Positions 61,679 through 64,000 of a stretch of DNA of 64,000 nucleotides are shown here, piece by piece. The stretch covers positions 1,302,001 through 1,366,000 of the forward strand of contig NZ_SOBN01000002.1 in assembly GCF_004365705.1 (NCBI RefSeq). The letters are read 5' to 3'. The notes under the pieces are model-generated. The model saw only the letters and a program-made list of their open reading frames with translations. It did no database searches and was not told the origin of the DNA. The stretch is from Streptomyces sp. 846.5 (lineage in GTDB: Bacteria > Actinomycetota > Actinomycetes > Streptomycetales > Streptomycetaceae). A program made the translations under genes and the position numbers. How positions within the stretch are numbered: the first letter of the stretch is position 1; each line of letters opens with the position of its first letter.

Positions 61679-63940
61679 ATGGCGTCCTTCCTGTACCTAC
61701 TGGGCCGGCTGGCCTTCCGCTGGCGCTGGTGCGTCGCACTGTTCTGGGTGGCCGCACTCGGCGCCGTCGGCGTCGGCGCGGCCCTCGCCCCCGCCGCACC
61801 CGACAGCACCTTCTCGATGCCGGGCACCGAGTCCCAGAAGGCGTTCGACCTGCTGGCACAGCGCTACCCGGGAACGACGGCTGACGGCGCGTCGGCCAGG
61901 ATCGTCTTCGTCGCCCCCACCGGGCAGAAGGTCACCGCCACCGCCAACAAGGCGGCCATCGACAAGGCCGTGGCCGAGGTGGCCGGCGGCACGCAGGTCG
62001 CGACCGCGGTGAACCCGTTCCAGGCGCAGGCGGTGAGCAAGGACGGCACCACGGCGTACTCGACCGTGTCCTACCAGGCGGTCGCCAAGAACCTCACCGA
62101 CACGACCAAGAACACCCTGACGGACGCCGCCCAGCAGGCCCGGGATGCCGGGCTCAAGGTCGAGATCGGCGGCACCGCGCTGGCGAAGCAGCCCGCGGCG
62201 GGCGGCGCCAGTGAGGGGATCGGCATCGCGGTCGCGGCCGTGGTGCTGCTGATCACCTTCGGCTCCATCGCGGCGGCCGGGCTGCCGCTGCTGACCGCGC
62301 TCATCAGCGTGGGCGTCGGCGTCGCCGGGATCACCGCCCTGGGCAGCACCCTGGGCCTCGCCAGTACGACCAGCACGCTGGCCATGATGCTGGGCCTGGC
62401 CGTCGGCATCGACTACGCGGTCCTGATCATCTCCCGCTACCGCGAGGAGCGCGCCAACGGCCACACCCCGCAGGAGGCGACGGCGCGGGCGGTGGGAACC
62501 GCCGGTTCGTCGGTGGTCTTCGCCGGGCTGACGGTCGTCATCGGTCTCGCCGGACTGTCCGTGGTCGGTGTGCCGATGCTGACCAAGATGGGCCTGGCCG
62601 CCGCCGGCACGGTGATCATCGCCGTGCTGGTCGCGCTGACGCTGGTCCCGGCCCTGCTCGGATTCTGGCAGCGCGCGGTCCAGCCGCGCGCCGTTCGCAA
62701 GGCCGAGCGCAAGGGCGTGCGGCCGCTGCACAGCGGCAAGAACCCCGCCAAGCCCAACGGCGGCGCCCGCTGGGCGAAGTTCGTGCTGCGTCGTCCGCTG
62801 CCGGTCCTGCTGCTCGCGGTCGTCGGACTGGGCGTGGTCGCCGTGCCGGTGACCCAACTGCACCTGGGCACCGCCGGGGACGAGGCCAAGCCCACCTCCA
62901 CCACCGAACGCCGCGCCTACGACGACCTGGCCAAGGCCTTCGGGGCCGGGTTCAACGGACCGCTGACGATCGTCGTCGACGCCAAGGGCGCCGCCGACCC
63001 CAAGACGGCCGTGACCGCCATCACCCAGAAGATCAGCGCCACCGACGGCGTCGTCTCCGTCTCGGCGGCCCGCTACAACAAGGCGGGTGACACCGCGGTC
63101 TTCTCCGCCGTCCCGTCCACCGCACCCAACGACACCAGGACCACGACCCTGGTGCACACCCTGCGCGACGAACGCTCCTCGATCACCGCCGGCACCGGCG
63201 CGACCTACCAGGTCTCCGGTACCACCGCCATCAACATCGACAGCGCCCAGAAGGTCCAGGGCGCGCTGATTCCCTACCTCGGCATCGTGGTCAGCCTGGC
63301 CTTCCTGCTGCTGATGATCGTCTTCCGGTCGGTGCTGGTACCGCTCAAGGCGGCGCTCGGCTTCCTGCTCTCGGTGCTGGCCGCGCTGGGCGCGGTGGTC
63401 GCGGTCTTCCAGTGGGGCTGGCTGGCCTCGCTGCTGGGGGTCCACGTGACCGGGCCGATCATGAGCCTGATGCCGATCTTCATGGTGGGCATCGTCTTCG
63501 GACTGGCCATGGACTACGAGGTCTTCCTGGTCTCCCGGATGCGCGAGGCGTACGTCCACGGCGAGCAGCCCAAGGACGCGATGGTGGCCGGACTGCGCAC
63601 CAGCACCCGGGTGGTGGTCGCCGCCGCGCTGATCATGATGGCGGTGTTCTCGGGCTTCATCGGAGCCGACGAATCCATGATCAAGATGATCGGGTTCGGC
63701 CTGGCCATCGCCGTCCTCTTCGACGCCTTCGTGGTCCGGCTGGCCATCGTCCCCGCGGCCTTCGCGCTGCTCGGACAGAAGGCCTGGTGGATCCCGCGCT
63801 GGCTGGACCGGGTGCTGCCCAAGGTGGACATCGAGGGCGAGGGCCTGGCCCGCCGCACCGCCGCTGCCGTACCGGACCACGCGGATGCACCTGCGGACGA
63901 GGAGCGCGCGGACCACGAGAGCTCCGTGGCGAGCCGCTAA
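61679..63940 (+). CDS. MMPL/RND-family exporter
   Basis: A 753-aa membrane transporter from ATG 61679. One N-terminal helix, a first extracytoplasmic loop, then helices 2-6 with the proton-relay motif GLAVGIDYAVLI; repeated in the second half with GLAMDYEVFLVSRMREAY. Two MMPL units of six helices each. Such proteins export lipids or hydrophobic drugs; the MarR gene on the other side suggests induction by its substrate. The C-terminal tail is acidic and charged. Confidence 0.92.
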   Translation: MASFLYLLGRLAFRWRWCVALFWVAALGAVGVGAALAPAAPDSTFSMPGTESQKAFDLLAQRYPGTTADGASARIVFVAPTGQKVTATANKAAIDKAVAEVAGGTQVATAVNPFQAQAVSKDGTTAYSTVSYQAVAKNLTDTTKNTLTDAAQQARDAGLKVEIGGTALAKQPAAGGASEGIGIAVAAVVLLITFGSIAAAGLPLLTALISVGVGVAGITALGSTLGLASTTSTLAMMLGLAVGIDYAVLIISRYREERANGHTPQEATARAVGTAGSSVVFAGLTVVIGLAGLSVVGVPMLTKMGLAAAGTVIIAVLVALTLVPALLGFWQRAVQPRAVRKAERKGVRPLHSGKNPAKPNGGARWAKFVLRRPLPVLLLAVVGLGVVAVPVTQLHLGTAGDEAKPTSTTERRAYDDLAKAFGAGFNGPLTIVVDAKGAADPKTAVTAITQKISATDGVVSVSAARYNKAGDTAVFSAVPSTAPNDTRTTTLVHTLRDERSSITAGTGATYQVSGTTAINIDSAQKVQGALIPYLGIVVSLAFLLLMIVFRSVLVPLKAALGFLLSVLAALGAVVAVFQWGWLASLLGVHVTGPIMSLMPIFMVGIVFGLAMDYEVFLVSRMREAYVHGEQPKDAMVAGLRTSTRVVVAAALIMMAVFSGFIGADESMIKMIGFGLAIAVLFDAFVVRLAIVPAAFALLGQKAWWIPRWLDRVLPKVDIEGEGLARRTAAAVPDHADAPADEERADHESSVASR

Positions 63941-63972
63941 CCCACAGCGCCCGCCGCGAGAGGAGAACCACG

Positions 63973-64000
63973 GTGAACACCCTGGCCGCTGTGACACTGT
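63973..64000 (+). CDS. Start of a gene running off the right edge
   Basis: GTG at 63973 with GAGAGGAG upstream opens a frame MNTLAAVTL to the window end, 32 bp after the MMPL stop. It is probably co-transcribed with the exporter. Too short to classify. Confidence 0.45.

Noticed and set aside
61697..63997. A 766-codon minus-strand open frame opposite the MMPL exporter
   Set aside because: Composition of an antisense frame (His/Gln/Gly/Arg-rich); the plus strand encodes a textbook RND exporter.
1..64000. CRISPR arrays, tRNA or rRNA genes, replication origin
   Set aside because: No regularly spaced short repeats, no clover-leaf or rRNA-like segments and no DnaA-box cluster were seen by eye.

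Overview
The window looks like a chromosomal-arm segment of a high-GC actinomycete of the Streptomyces/Kitasatospora type. Almost every codon ends in G or C, GTG starts with four-base GTGA/ATGA overlaps are common, and there are secreted ricin-lectin and GH128 proteins, SARP-type regulators and several typically actinobacterial IS families. No rRNA, tRNA or CRISPR array was seen. The dense pile-up of IS fragments and pseudogenes suggests an accessory region; genus and arm location are inference.

Region 1 (1-12,755) is a deoxy-sugar scavenging locus, most likely for L-fucose. A GntR/FadR repressor heads a leftward operon (zinc dehydrogenase, KduD-like SDR running off the edge). A rightward operon encodes an ABC sugar importer (binding lipoprotein plus two permeases), an unfamiliar 643-aa protein, an L-fuconolactonase-like amidohydrolase and an L-rhamnose/L-fucose mutarotase. 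A secreted beta-helix protein resembling GH141 alpha-L-fucosidases, with a ricin-type lectin domain, follows.

Region 2 (12,756-21,540) is a graveyard: an intact integrase-type transposase, an IS5-like relic, a GNAT acetyltransferase between two diverged repeats, a dead peptidyl-tRNA hydrolase, BTAD, ISL3 and MFS fragments, a frameshifted conserved gene, and a graspetide-type RiPP maturation operon (ATP-grasp plus PIMT-like methyltransferase) whose ATP-grasp gene is cut off head-to-head against a decapitated TetR gene at about 21,063.

Region 3 (21,726-30,043) is a tight nine-gene Nit1C (nitrilase/nitrogen-starvation) cluster: MSMEG_0570, flavin oxidoreductase, amidohydrolase, MSMEG_0572, radical SAM protein, GNAT-AIR synthase fusion, two tandem nitrilase-superfamily proteins and a glycosyltransferase. 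The second nitrilase homologue has Asp in place of both the catalytic Glu and the catalytic Cys, so it is a predicted pseudoenzyme.

Region 4 (30,065-38,300) has a leftward SDR / alpha-beta hydrolase / GAF-LuxR regulator group, a truncated histidine kinase fused at its break to a conjugation coupling-protein relic, a secreted GH128 glucanase, an IS5-like relic and a broken aldehyde dehydrogenase.

Region 5 (38,357-43,981) is a nest of mobile elements. One ISL3 transposase gene is split in three by a tyrosine-recombinase element with inverted-repeat ends (about 38,863-40,524) and by a 2,425-bp group II intron (40,728-43,152). Removing both restores one continuous 513-codon transposase frame.

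Region 6 (44,071-52,338) holds a secreted epoxide-hydrolase-like protein, an LLM oxidoreductase, and two divergent TetR/target pairs that share paired operators TACCG-NN-CGGTA at the same 47-bp spacing, followed by an AfsR-like SARP. Region 7 (52,497-57,640) has an IS630 element inside a small secreted-protein gene, an IS110 element with a candidate bridge-RNA leader, two more small secreted proteins and a WD40 relic. Region 8 (57,840-64,000) carries a LysR/SDR pair, a zinc dehydrogenase, and a MarR regulator divergent from an MMPL exporter.
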